Below, piece after piece: positions 1 to 8,341 of a DNA stretch of 64,000 nucleotides. The notes below the pieces were generated by a model. The model saw nothing but the letters and a program-made list of their open reading frames with translations, ran no database searches and was not told where the DNA came from. The position numbers were made by a program, and so were the translations under genes. Source of the stretch: Bryocella elongata. Lineage in GTDB: Bacteria > Acidobacteriota > Terriglobia > Terriglobales > Acidobacteriaceae. Location of the stretch: contig NZ_FNVA01000008.1 of assembly GCF_900108185.1 (NCBI RefSeq), forward strand, positions 124,001 to 188,000, given 5' to 3'. Position 1 is the stretch's first letter; each line of letters begins with the position of its first letter.

Positions 1-936
1 ATCCCGCGCGATGCTTTCGACCATTGCGGCGAGGTCAACTTCAGCAAGATGCGCACGCGGAGGCTGCAGGTCAAGCCTTGTCAGCAGCAGGATGTGGCCG
101 ATCATCTCGTTCATGCGTTCGACGTCGGCCTCCATCTGCGGAAGCACATCGGTAGCGCCGCGGCGCAGCAGTTCGAGAGAGACGGACATGCGCGTGAGCG
201 GCGAGCGGAGCTCGTGGGAGATGTCTGCCAGCAGCTCCTGGCGCTTTTCGATGAGCAACTCCATGCGCTCGGCCATCTGGTCGAAGGCACGTGCGGTGTC
301 GGCGAGCTCGTCGTTCCTCGGGGCCACAGCCGGCATCACGCGAGTGCGGAGGTCGCCGCCAGCAAGGCGCAAAGCGCCTGCCTGGATGGCACGCACGGGC
401 TCGACGATGTGCCGCGTGAGGATGACACAGAACCCAGCAGCGATGAGCACTGCGAGCAGCGTTCGTGTGAGTACCGGAAAGGCCACGGTGCCATCGATGA
501 AGCCCTGCATGGGGTGCGCCTGCATGACGAAGAGGAAGTGGTGACCGTTGTATTCCAAAGGGGTTGCCGCGCCCCAGATGCGGCCGAGGTGGAAGACCGG
601 CCCGTGCTCCCACTCGCTTGCAGCGATGAGCCAACGCAGCGTTGGTGTCAGTGGACGGTTGAGGACGTCGTGATGCTGTTCGTCGAGCAGGTGCGCGTCG
701 AGTGCGGAAGAGTCGCGCAGTGTGTCGAGGTAGCGCGCGAGCGCAGCATCGCCACCAGTCTCGTAGAAGTCCACCGCGCTGTGTGCATAGAGGCCCTGAG
801 TGAGACGCATCCAACGGCGGCCGAGCGGCTGCGCGCCGGTGAAGACGGTGAGAAGGAATACGAGCAGCCCACCGACGATCAAGGTGAGCCAGAACCAGCC
901 GAAGATCTTCGCGTAGAGCGAGCTCAACAGTCTCAT
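1..936 (-). CDS. Sensor histidine kinase, CpxA-like (3' end cut by window)
   Basis: Membrane sensor kinase of a two-component pair. The visible 312 residues start with a membrane helix (about residues 12-33), then a short periplasmic domain, a second helix (about 155-175), a HAMP segment (about 176-228) and the dimerisation/phosphoacceptor motif DISHELRSPLTRM with the phospho-histidine at residue 241. The ATP-binding domain lies beyond base 1, so the gene is incomplete only because of the window edge. The ATG overlaps the stop of the response regulator by 4 bp (ATGA), so the two are translationally coupled. Layout and the divergent Spy-like gene resemble the envelope-stress CpxRA-CpxP arrangement; the actual stimulus is unknown. 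Confidence 0.9.
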   Translation of the reverse strand, partial: MRLLSSLYAKIFGWFWLTLIVGGLLVFLLTVFTGAQPLGRRWMRLTQGLYAHSAVDFYETGGDAALARYLDTLRDSSALDAHLLDEQHHDVLNRPLTPTLRWLIAASEWEHGPVFHLGRIWGAATPLEYNGHHFLFVMQAHPMQGFIDGTVAFPVLTRTLLAVLIAAGFCVILTRHIVEPVRAIQAGALRLAGGDLRTRVMPAVAPRNDELADTARAFDQMAERMELLIEKRQELLADISHELRSPLTRMSVSLELLRRGATDVLPQMEADVERMNEMIGHILLLTRLDLQPPRAHLAEVDLAAMVESIARD

Positions 937-1670
937 GCGCTGTCCCCTGCGGTGTAGATGTAGCCCGAGCCGCGCAGGCTCTGGATACGTTCCTTATCCT
1001 GCCACGTGGCTCCAAGCTTCCTGCGCAGGTTGCTGATGTGGTTATCGACGCTTCGGTCGAAGGCCCCAATGGTGCGGCCCAGGCAAGCTTCGGCGATCTC
1101 GTCGCGCGTGACCACGCGACCGAAGGACTTGACCAGGAGAAGAAGGATTTCGAACTCGGTTCCGGTCAGTGTGATGTCTTCGCCATCGCGACGGACGAGG
1201 CGCGGCCCGGGATCGATCTCAAGGTCCCCAAGCTTAACCAGCTGCGGCGACGCCGGCGTTGCCATGCGTCGCTTGAGGACGGAGCGCATGCGCGCCAGCA
1301 GCTCACGCACGTGGAAGGGCTTAGGAAGGTAGTCGTCGGCGCCTGCTTCGAGGCCGTGGATGCGGTCCTTTTCGTCGCCACGCGCGGTGAGCATGATGAC
1401 GGGGACCTCGGAGGTGGTGCGGAGCTTCTTCAGGAGCACGCGGCCATCGCCGCCGGGCAGCATGACGTCGAGGACAAGTAGGTCATAGGGCTCGGTGATG
1501 GCGCGCTCGAGGCCATCTGGCGCCGTATGCGCGAGCGCGACCTCGTAGCCTTCGAGACGCAGCAGTCGCTCGAGCGATGAGCACAAGGCGCGGTCGTCGT
1601 CGATGATGAGTACACGCGGTAACGCCGTGACGTTTCTTTGTGGTTCCACTGGCTGCGACGTCGGGCTCAT
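933..1670 (-). CDS. OmpR-family response regulator, CpxR-like
   Basis: DNA-binding response regulator of 245 residues. The receiver domain (about 19-130) shows the acidic pocket IIDDD, the phospho-acceptor Asp68 in LLVLDVMLPG, Thr95 and Lys117 (YLPKPF). The C-terminal half is a winged-helix OmpR/PhoB domain (EFEILLLLVKSFGRVVTRDEI, ending in RNLRRKLG-like sequence and SGYIYT). GGGAG lies about 8 nt before the ATG. It is the first gene of an operon with the histidine kinase and is divergent from the Spy-like gene at 1866, which is a likely target by analogy with CpxR and CpxP. I see no clear E. coli-type GTAAA direct repeat in the intergenic region. Confidence 0.93.
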   Translation of the reverse strand: MSPTSQPVEPQRNVTALPRVLIIDDDRALCSSLERLLRLEGYEVALAHTAPDGLERAITEPYDLLVLDVMLPGGDGRVLLKKLRTTSEVPVIMLTARGDEKDRIHGLEAGADDYLPKPFHVRELLARMRSVLKRRMATPASPQLVKLGDLEIDPGPRLVRRDGEDITLTGTEFEILLLLVKSFGRVVTRDEIAEACLGRTIGAFDRSVDNHISNLRRKLGATWQDKERIQSLRGSGYIYTAGDSA

Positions 1671-1865
1671 CCCTTCAGTCTCCCATCACGGGAGCGGGCG
1701 CGCGCTCCCGATTTGTAAGGAACTGCATGCCTCGAGGGTCGCACACGGGGCGGTTCGCACGCTGACACTTCCATACATCGCGGGCTGCACAACTCGTGTT
1801 CTTCTCACCATGGACAGAGTGCCGGAGCTGAATCCGGCGTCACCATTCGGGAGGAAGGGAGAATC

Positions 1866-2312
1866 ATGAATCGTACCGCTATCACCATCGCATGCGCCGG
1901 GGCCGTTGTGGCCACGGCCGTCTTCGCCGCTGGCGCCCAGGAGCCCGGGGCTCGCGCCCAGGAGTTCGTCCTGCGCCGCATGGAACATCGCCTCGGATTG
2001 ACGGACGGGCAGAGGGAACAGATTCGCGGCATCGTCAAGACCGAACAGCCTGTCATCGTGGATCTTGCACGACGCGTGCATGCGCTGAACGAAGAGCTGC
2101 AGGGGCAGCCCGGCTTCGATGAAGCTCAGGTGCGTGCCTTTGCTAAGGCGCATGAGAGCACAGCCGAGGATGTGCTCGTCGAACGCGAGAAGATCCGCAC
2201 CGAGGTGCTGCAGGTGCTGACACCGGAGCAGCGCGAGAAGCTCCAGGAGATGCGTGCTGAACGGGTTTCGCAGCTGGTGGACCGCCTCAGCGCACTGCAG
2301 AACCAGTTCTAG
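1866..2312 (+). CDS. Spy/CpxP-like periplasmic protein
   Basis: Small exported protein (148 residues) with a signal peptide (about residues 1-24, cleaved near FAAGAQ). The mature part is almost entirely helical and carries two LTxxQ motifs (LGLTDGQREQ and VLTPEQREKL), the hallmark of the Spy/CpxP family of periplasmic chaperones and Cpx modulators. A strong GGAGG lies upstream of the ATG. It is divergent from the CpxRA-like pair, with about 195 bp of shared control region. Role as chaperone or feedback regulator is family knowledge plus context, not shown directly. Confidence 0.82.
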   Translation: MNRTAITIACAGAVVATAVFAAGAQEPGARAQEFVLRRMEHRLGLTDGQREQIRGIVKTEQPVIVDLARRVHALNEELQGQPGFDEAQVRAFAKAHESTAEDVLVEREKIRTEVLQVLTPEQREKLQEMRAERVSQLVDRLSALQNQF

Positions 2313-2375
2313 CGTGCGATGTCTACGAAGGAAGTTACAACCGCGAGAGTCTTACGAAACAAGAAAGGGATACGT

Positions 2376-2906
2376 ATGAATCGGTTTACTCTTCTCTGTG
2401 CCACGGCGTGCTTTTTGGCCACCACAGCGTTTGCTCAGCAGACAGTCACCGGCGCCCGCGGGGGCACCGCGACCGGCACCGCGAGCCGCAACAGGAACAC
2501 TGTCAGCGGCTCGGGTTCTGCCACCAGCGCGAACGGCGCGACGGTCAGCGGCAACGGCAGCGTGAGCCGGACCAGGACGGGCACCAGCGAGTCCGGCAGT
2601 GTGACCGGACCGAAGGGCGGCACGACAACGGCCAGCGGCACGACGACCAACAACGGCGGCGGCAGCCATTCGGGCCAGGGCTCTGTGACTGGCGCGAATG
2701 GCAACACGGTCTCCGGGCAGGGGACGGTGACGAGCACGTCGACGGGGACGAGCGGGTCAGGCAGTGTGACCGGCCCGAAGGGTGGCACGACCTCGGCGAG
2801 TGGCTCGAACACCAGAAACGGAAACGGCACCAGCACCGCGACGGGCACCGTGACCGGTGCTGGCGGAAGGACAAAGTCGGCGACCAAGACCTACACGCCG
2901 CATTAG
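2376..2906 (+). CDS. Secreted Gly/Ser/Thr-rich repeat protein, unknown function
   Basis: I do not recognise a named family. The ATG at 2376 is chosen because AAGAAAGGGA sits just before it and a clean signal peptide follows (MNRFTLLCATACFLATTAFAQ); an in-frame upstream ATG at 2319 lacks these. The roughly 155-residue mature part is low complexity, made of short units such as GSGSVTGPKGGTT and GQGSVTGANGNT, each about 10-16 residues and alternating with S/T-rich spacers; the unit GSVTGPKGGTT occurs twice nearly unchanged. Such composition suits an extended surface or matrix polypeptide. It lies 63 bp after the Spy-like gene and may share its envelope-stress control. Confidence 0.7.
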   Translation: MNRFTLLCATACFLATTAFAQQTVTGARGGTATGTASRNRNTVSGSGSATSANGATVSGNGSVSRTRTGTSESGSVTGPKGGTTTASGTTTNNGGGSHSGQGSVTGANGNTVSGQGTVTSTSTGTSGSGSVTGPKGGTTSASGSNTRNGNGTSTATGTVTGAGGRTKSATKTYTPH

Positions 2907-2917
2907 ATGCAAGAAGT

Positions 2918-2946
2918 GAGGCCGACGCGAAGGCGCCGGCCTCGTT
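2918..2946. terminator. Bidirectional terminator between convergent genes
   Basis: GAGGCCG (2918-2924) pairs perfectly with CGGCCTC (2937-2943), with extra GC pairs possible inside, and is followed by a T-rich stretch (GTTGTTGTT). It sits between the stops of the plus-strand repeat protein and the minus-strand chemoreceptor. Confidence 0.6.
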
Positions 2947-2964
2947 GTTGTTCCTTCGGCCGAG

Positions 2965-4392
2965 CTAGCGTGCGCCCACGAATCCGCGCAGGGATCGTGC
3001 GAGGTCGTGCATCTCGCTGGCCTGGCTGCTGAGCTCCTGGCTGGCTGCCGCGCTTTGTTCTGCTGCTGCTGCCGTGCGCAGTGTGATCTGCTCCATCACG
3101 GAGAGTTCGCTGTGGATGGAGTGCAGGTTGCTGCTCTGGAGCGTTGCGCCGGTGCTGACGCGGGCCATGAGGCCGCGCAGCTGCTCGGAGCAGCGTTGCA
3201 CCGAGCCGATGGACTTAGTCACGGCATCGACGCGCTCGCGGCCCTCCCTGGTGGTCCTGGAGGCGCCGTCGATCTGCACCGCCATCTCTGAGGAGGCCTT
3301 GGTGCAGAGCTGTGCGAGCCGGCCGACCTCGTCGGCGACGACCGCGAAGCCTGCGCCCGCATCGCCTGCGCGTGACGCTTCAACGGCAGCGTTGAGCGCG
3401 AGGAGATTGGTCTGGAAGGCAATTTTCTCGATGGCCGCGAGGATGGAGGTGATCGTCCCGGTGGAGGTCTCGATGCGAGCCATTGACGCGGTCAGATCGC
3501 CGACGCGATCGACGCTGCGTTTCACTTCGGTCAAGGTCTCATCGAGCAGCTGCATCGCGGTGGACGTGTCCTCGGAGGTGCGACGCGCGACGGTATCAGC
3601 CTCTGACGAGCTGCCGGAGGTGGACTGTACCTTCTCGGCCTGCTGCGAAGCTTCTCCCGAGAGGGTCTGCGAGGTTTGCGCAATCTGAATGGACGCGCTG
3701 GCAACCTGTGAGGCTCCGGTCTCCATGTCGCCGGAGATGCTGAGCAGGCGGCGGGCGCCGCGGCGCAGGGTCAGCCACACCCAGATCATTGCGACGAGTC
3801 CGACCACGATTGTCACCGTGGCAGCTTCGGTCATCAGCCTGGTGTTGCGGTCGGCGCTGGCCGCGGCTGCCTCGAGGTTGGCATTCGCTATGGAAGAGAG
3901 CTGGTTGGCGGGAGCCATGGCCTGGTCGAAGGGCGAGACCTTGTTCGCGGCTGAGATCGCGGCGGCTCCGGTGGCGTCGTCCGCCTCGCAGAGTGGAATC
4001 AGCCTCTCCACGTAGTCGTTGGCTGCGGCGAGCGCCGCCTTCGCGGTGGCCAGTGCATCCACCTCCTCGGCGGTGCCGCCCAGCGCGGCATAGGCTTCCT
4101 GCGCGGCGACCACGTTGGCGTGGTGCGCGCGGAAGCTGTCCCGCACCTGGATGACCTTGGCCGGCAGATGGTTGCGGCTATTGAGCTCGAGGCCGCGCTG
4201 GTCGGCGCGCATGCCGAGGATCTCACCCACCATTCGCGCGGCGAGGTAACGCTTCTCCGCATGGACCGCAATCAGCGAGTGGGAGGTGACGGTGCTGGCC
4301 AGGAACAGTCCCGTCATGATCAGGATCGACACCAGCATGAGCGAACCGCAGCGGTAAAGGCTGCCGATGAGAGTATTGGAGCGCGCGACCAT
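2965..4392 (-). CDS. Methyl-accepting chemotaxis protein
   Basis: Membrane chemoreceptor of 475 residues. An N-terminal helix (about 14-36), a helical periplasmic domain of four-helix-bundle type (about 37-190) and a second helix (about 192-210) lead almost directly into the cytoplasmic signalling coiled coil. The conserved hairpin tip [19 protein letters not shown] is intact and binds CheA/CheW in this family. There is hardly any room for a HAMP domain between the second helix and the coiled coil. No che genes are adjacent. A paralogue with the same plan is at 59983. Ligand unknown. Confidence 0.9.
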   Translation of the reverse strand: MVARSNTLIGSLYRCGSLMLVSILIMTGLFLASTVTSHSLIAVHAEKRYLAARMVGEILGMRADQRGLELNSRNHLPAKVIQVRDSFRAHHANVVAAQEAYAALGGTAEEVDALATAKAALAAANDYVERLIPLCEADDATGAAAISAANKVSPFDQAMAPANQLSSIANANLEAAAASADRNTRLMTEAATVTIVVGLVAMIWVWLTLRRGARRLLSISGDMETGASQVASASIQIAQTSQTLSGEASQQAEKVQSTSGSSSEADTVARRTSEDTSTAMQLLDETLTEVKRSVDRVGDLTASMARIETSTGTITSILAAIEKIAFQTNLLALNAAVEASRAGDAGAGFAVVADEVGRLAQLCTKASSEMAVQIDGASRTTREGRERVDAVTKSIGSVQRCSEQLRGLMARVSTGATLQSSNLHSIHSELSVMEQITLRTAAAAEQSAAASQELSSQASEMHDLARSLRGFVGAR

Positions 4393-4541
4393 AGGGCGTT
4401 CTATCGGCGCACCAGCCGTGTCGCGACAGGGTGCAATCTACGGAATCTCCGAAGACAGGTAATGCCCTGGGCGTGGCATTCCGCACATGGGACGGGCGCT
4501 CGTACGCTGACATGCTTCCTCGTGCGGATTCGATGCGCTTT

Positions 4542-6821
4542 CTAACGGCTAAGTGCCGCGGAACACAAGGGCGGATGGGCGTCCGACATGCTCGGCGGGG
4601 GAGTCGCGCGGCCCCAGGCGCTGGGCGCCGGGCCCATCGTGAAGATCAACGTTCCTCCGTCTGCGATCTCCTCGTGACGCAGCCAGTTGTTTTCGACGGT
4701 TTTGCCGTTCAGCGTGACGGATTGCAAGTAGCGGTTGATGTGCTCGGGGTCGAGGTTGCGGGCCACGATGTGCAGGGTCTTGCCTGCGCCCACAGCGATG
4801 GTCACATCGGGATAACTCGGTGTGCCGATGAGATATACCGGCTGGCCGGAGTTGGGATAGAAACCGATGGAGTTGAAGAGAAACCAGCTCGACATCGCGC
4901 CGGAATCATCGTTGCCAGGGATGCCGCCGCGGCCGGCGGTGAACCACTTCTCCAGCTCCTGCGTGATGACGTCCGCAGTCTTGTCCGGACGATTGGCCCA
5001 GTTGTAGAGGACGGGCATGAGGAAGCCTGGCTCGTTGCTTACGTCGAAGTGCTGCTTGAGGAAGATGTAGTCGAGGCGTTGGGCGAAGGTCTGGTCGCCG
5101 CCAGCGAGCTCGATGACCTTGCGCTGGTCCTGCGGCGCATAGAACGAGTAGGTCCACAGGTCGCCTTCGTAGAAGAAGTCCGGCCAGGTGCCTCGCACGA
5201 CGAAGTACGGCGCCGCCCAGGATCCATCGGGATTGCGTGGACGAAGGAAGCCCTTGAAGCCCTCGCGCTCCAGGTCCTTGTCCCACAGGTTCTGCCAGTT
5301 GTTGGAGCGCTTCGCAAAGAGCTTCGCCTCGGCGTCGTGGTGCAGGCCGCAGGCCATCTCGGCGATGGCGAAGTCGTCGTAGGCGTACTCGACCGTGCGT
5401 GAACCGCTGCGCTCATCGGCGAGTGTGACGAAGCCCTTGCTGTTGTAGTCGAGGATGCCGCCGCGTCCTTCCTTCTGCTGATCTTTGGGTGGCACAGAGG
5501 CATCGTGCAGCATGGCCTGAAAGGCGGTCTCGTAGTCGATGCCTGCGAGGTTCTTGACGTAAGCGTCAGCCACCATGACGTTGGCGTTGGAACCGCCCTG
5601 GGTGCGGCCGTTGTCGTTGCCGCTGCGGGCATCGGGCATGTATCCGGTGTGTTTGTAGATATCGATGAGCGAGCGGATGAGGTCGCGCTCGCGGTCGGGA
5701 GCGATCAGCGTGAGCAGCGGCGCGGAGCTGCGGTAGGTGTCCCAGATGGCGTAGTAGTCGTCGTAGTAGGGGTGCTCGGCGTAGTCGGTGGGCCAGTAGG
5801 GGTTCTCGCCGGTGCGGTCGGCCGGCATCAGCATCGTGTGATACAGCGCGGTGTAGACCTTGGTCCGCTGCTCGGCCGTTTCACCGCGCAGCTGGATAAC
5901 CGCCAACGCCTTGTCCCATGCGGCAGTGGCCTTCGCGTGCAATGCGTCGAAGTCCCACGCCGGGGCCTCTTCGGCGATGTTGGCGCTGGCCTGGTCGGTG
6001 CTGATGAAGGAGATGCCTACCTTGGCGCGGACGACCTGCTTGGCGTGGGCAGCGAACTCAAAGCTCACCCCGAGCTTCCCGTCGTCGCCGGTCTGGGCCG
6101 TGGCGGCGTCGCTCAACGTGGCATTGCTCTTGCTGCTTCCCGTCCAGGTACGGACAGAGCTTGCTGGCGTATCGAGCACCATGTCGAAGTACACGCGATA
6201 CTCTCCACCGCGATTCCAGCCGCCGGTGTAGCGCCCGAAGCCCTTGATCTCGCGCGGCGAGACGACGGTTACCTCACCACCGAGGAAGCGCTGCGCCTCC
6301 CAGCCGGTGCCCTTGCTCAGGCAGTGTGCGATGTCCACGGTGAGATGTGCTGGCGCATCTGCAAGAAAGGTGTAGCGGTGCATCGCCACGCGCCGCGTGG
6401 TGGTCAACTCCGCGCGCACGTTGTAGCGGGTCAGCGTCGCAGCGTAGTAGCCGGGATGATCGACCTCATCCATTCTCGGAGTTGCCATCCTGTCGAGCGT
6501 GAGGTCGCCTGTCGCAGGCATCACGAGGATGTTGCCGTACTTGCCTGAAGCTCCAGAGAGATGCAGGTGTGAGAAGCCGACGATCGCGCCGCCGCTGACG
6601 TAGCCGAAGCCCGATGGGCGACCGTCGAAGGTCTGCATATCCGGTCCGGGCTTGACCATGCCGAAGGGCAGCGCCGCGCCGACGAAGGTGTTGCCGCCCC
6701 AGTCCACGCCGAGGAAGGGATAGACGTCCTTCGCATGACCCGCGGGGGGCTCGACGGCAAGGCAGGCACTGCCGAAGAAGGAGGCAAGCAAGACGAGGCA
6801 GGCGGTGCGGCAGACGTTCAC
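4542..6821 (-). CDS. GH92 family alpha-mannosidase, exported
   Basis: Glycoside hydrolase family 92 enzyme, a calcium-dependent exo-alpha-mannosidase family. Diagnostic stretches include YPFLGVDWGGNTFVGAALPFG, the GFSHLHLSG motif and the C-terminal IPGNDDSGAMSSWF block that supplies catalytic and metal-binding carboxylates in the family. A signal peptide (CLVLLASFFGSACLA) puts it in the periplasm or outside. I chose the GTG at 6821 because GGAG lies 7 nt upstream and the signal peptide follows at once; an in-frame TTG at 6845 would add eight residues. About 759 residues, normal for GH92. Monocistronic by appearance. Likely acts on mannose-containing glycans; linkage specificity cannot be read from sequence. 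Confidence 0.9.
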   Translation of the reverse strand: MNVCRTACLVLLASFFGSACLAVEPPAGHAKDVYPFLGVDWGGNTFVGAALPFGMVKPGPDMQTFDGRPSGFGYVSGGAIVGFSHLHLSGASGKYGNILVMPATGDLTLDRMATPRMDEVDHPGYYAATLTRYNVRAELTTTRRVAMHRYTFLADAPAHLTVDIAHCLSKGTGWEAQRFLGGEVTVVSPREIKGFGRYTGGWNRGGEYRVYFDMVLDTPASSVRTWTGSSKSNATLSDAATAQTGDDGKLGVSFEFAAHAKQVVRAKVGISFISTDQASANIAEEAPAWDFDALHAKATAAWDKALAVIQLRGETAEQRTKVYTALYHTMLMPADRTGENPYWPTDYAEHPYYDDYYAIWDTYRSSAPLLTLIAPDRERDLIRSLIDIYKHTGYMPDARSGNDNGRTQGGSNANVMVADAYVKNLAGIDYETAFQAMLHDASVPPKDQQKEGRGGILDYNSKGFVTLADERSGSRTVEYAYDDFAIAEMACGLHHDAEAKLFAKRSNNWQNLWDKDLEREGFKGFLRPRNPDGSWAAPYFVVRGTWPDFFYEGDLWTYSFYAPQDQRKVIELAGGDQTFAQRLDYIFLKQHFDVSNEPGFLMPVLYNWANRPDKTADVITQELEKWFTAGRGGIPGNDDSGAMSSWFLFNSIGFYPNSGQPVYLIGTPSYPDVTIAVGAGKTLHIVARNLDPEHINRYLQSVTLNGKTVENNWLRHEEIADGGTLIFTMGPAPSAWGRATPPPSMSDAHPPLCSAALSR

Positions 6822-6981
6822 GTAGAGGCTCCAGAGATCGCGCAAAGGATCATAGGGATTTCCTCGCAGAACAATCCAGTGGGGCTGCGAGATTCTCCTG
6901 GGTCATCATGCGCGCGTCGCGTGAACCGTCTGCAAACCGCGAGGGCGAGCCGGGCTGCGTCGCGATTCTCTAACTCAGGCT

Positions 6982-8232
6982 TCAGGAGGTATAGGGGCCA
7001 AAGCTGGCGGTCACCATGTCCGTCTCATCCGTGTTGGAGAGTATGTGCACAGAGAAAGTCTCCCCACCGGGCTCGACGCGTGTGACGATGTGTCCGGCCC
7101 GTGACTTGAGGTCATCGGTCTTCTTGTTGGCTATGCGATTTTCCTGCTTGATGCCGGTCGCGAAGACATCGCGCGGTCCGGGATAGATGGCCCTGGAATA
7201 CAGCGTGTTCAGGACATTGACGGTCGGGTGGGCGGAGTCCCATGTAGGGATCACAAAGACCTTCGGCTGCAGCGCGCGAACGTATCGGTCGCCGTTGGCG
7301 TTGAAGTAGCCGTGGTGATTGGAGACGGCAACGCTGACCGGGCCGCAGACTTCGGCTGCGGGCGATTCGCTATCGCGCCAGGGATCGCGGCCGTAGTTGG
7401 TATCGCTGGTGAGGTCTCCGCCGGTGTAGTAGCCGAACTTGCCATAGCGTAGGCGGATGCCGCAGGAGCAGGGATTTTCGGCGGGATAGTCGGCGGCCTT
7501 GAGTGTGGAGAGCTCGGGAAAGAGCCGCCTTGTCTGCTCGCCTTTGCCCGTCCAGACCTCTCCATTGGCGATGAGGTTGCGAATCTCAAAGCTGGGATAC
7601 GCAGCGGCGTTGCGCTGCAGCGTGAACTGGTCTTTGACGCCGGGACGAAAGCGCTCCACCGTCTTGCCGGCGCTGCTTTGTGTCTTGAGGAACGCGCGAT
7701 AGTTCTTCTGGAAGTCCGCATCGGCGGGTGAGGGATAGGTGTAGTCGGGCCATGCGCGATCGACGAAGCGTTGGATCGGAACGATGGCGGCCACGTCGGA
7801 TACGCCGGTGAGGCGGTAGGCGCCATCGGGCGAGGTGGGGCACTCCGGCGCGAGATAGCCTAAGTGATCGCCATGCAGATGCGTGAGCAGGAAGGTGTCG
7901 ATGGATGCGAGGCCGGCGGCCTGGAGCCGCCGCTTCGCGTAGCGGCCGATCCATTCACCGGGGCGATGCTGGGCCGAAGGGAGCGGATCACTGAGGTATG
8001 GCGTGGAGCCGTAGATCGCGCCGGCATCGATCATCAGGGTGGTGCCATCGGGCAGGATGAGCAGCGCGCTGTTGCCGCGATTGGTGGCGATCTGGTGGAT
8101 CTCGAGCACACCCGGAGCCCACGCGGGCAGGGACTTGGGCTCAGGCGCCTCGCCGCGGAGGATGCTTGCGGGCAGGCTCTCCGCGGCTGCGAGCGCAAGC
8201 GAGCTGAGGAGAAAACGTCGGCGCGGGAACAT
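6982..8232 (-). CDS. Exported MBL-fold metallo-hydrolase
   Basis: Metallo-beta-lactamase-fold protein of 416 residues. The metal motif THLHGDH (His118, His120, Asp122, His123) is intact. The N-terminus MFPRRRFLLSSLALAAAESLP resembles a Tat or Sec signal with an RRRF core, so the product is probably periplasmic. The ATG at 8232 is preceded by AGGAGAT. The domain resembles ComEC-type or competence-like MBL hydrolases with LEIHQIATNRGNSALLIL at the start; the substrate is unknown. It lies 109 bp downstream of the PIG-L deacetylase on the same strand and may be co-transcribed with it. Confidence 0.82.
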   Translation of the reverse strand: MFPRRRFLLSSLALAAAESLPASILRGEAPEPKSLPAWAPGVLEIHQIATNRGNSALLILPDGTTLMIDAGAIYGSTPYLSDPLPSAQHRPGEWIGRYAKRRLQAAGLASIDTFLLTHLHGDHLGYLAPECPTSPDGAYRLTGVSDVAAIVPIQRFVDRAWPDYTYPSPADADFQKNYRAFLKTQSSAGKTVERFRPGVKDQFTLQRNAAAYPSFEIRNLIANGEVWTGKGEQTRRLFPELSTLKAADYPAENPCSCGIRLRYGKFGYYTGGDLTSDTNYGRDPWRDSESPAAEVCGPVSVAVSNHHGYFNANGDRYVRALQPKVFVIPTWDSAHPTVNVLNTLYSRAIYPGPRDVFATGIKQENRIANKKTDDLKSRAGHIVTRVEPGGETFSVHILSNTDETDMVTASFGPYTS

Positions 8233-8341
8233 CGGATCTCCTGTCGGTGTGACCCATGAGAGTGCAGCCATGTGGGTTCTGAGGGTTAAGACAACCTCGC
8301 CAACAGCGGGCTTGCGCTGTTGGCGAGGTACTGAAGCGATT

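Noticed and set aside
49-957. 302-codon plus-strand open frame at the left end
   Set aside because: Shadow of the histidine kinase, whose HAMP and H-box motifs are clear on the minus strand.
4431-6548. Long plus-strand open frames opposite the GH92 gene
   Set aside because: Antisense of conserved GH92 motifs; no recognisable domain.
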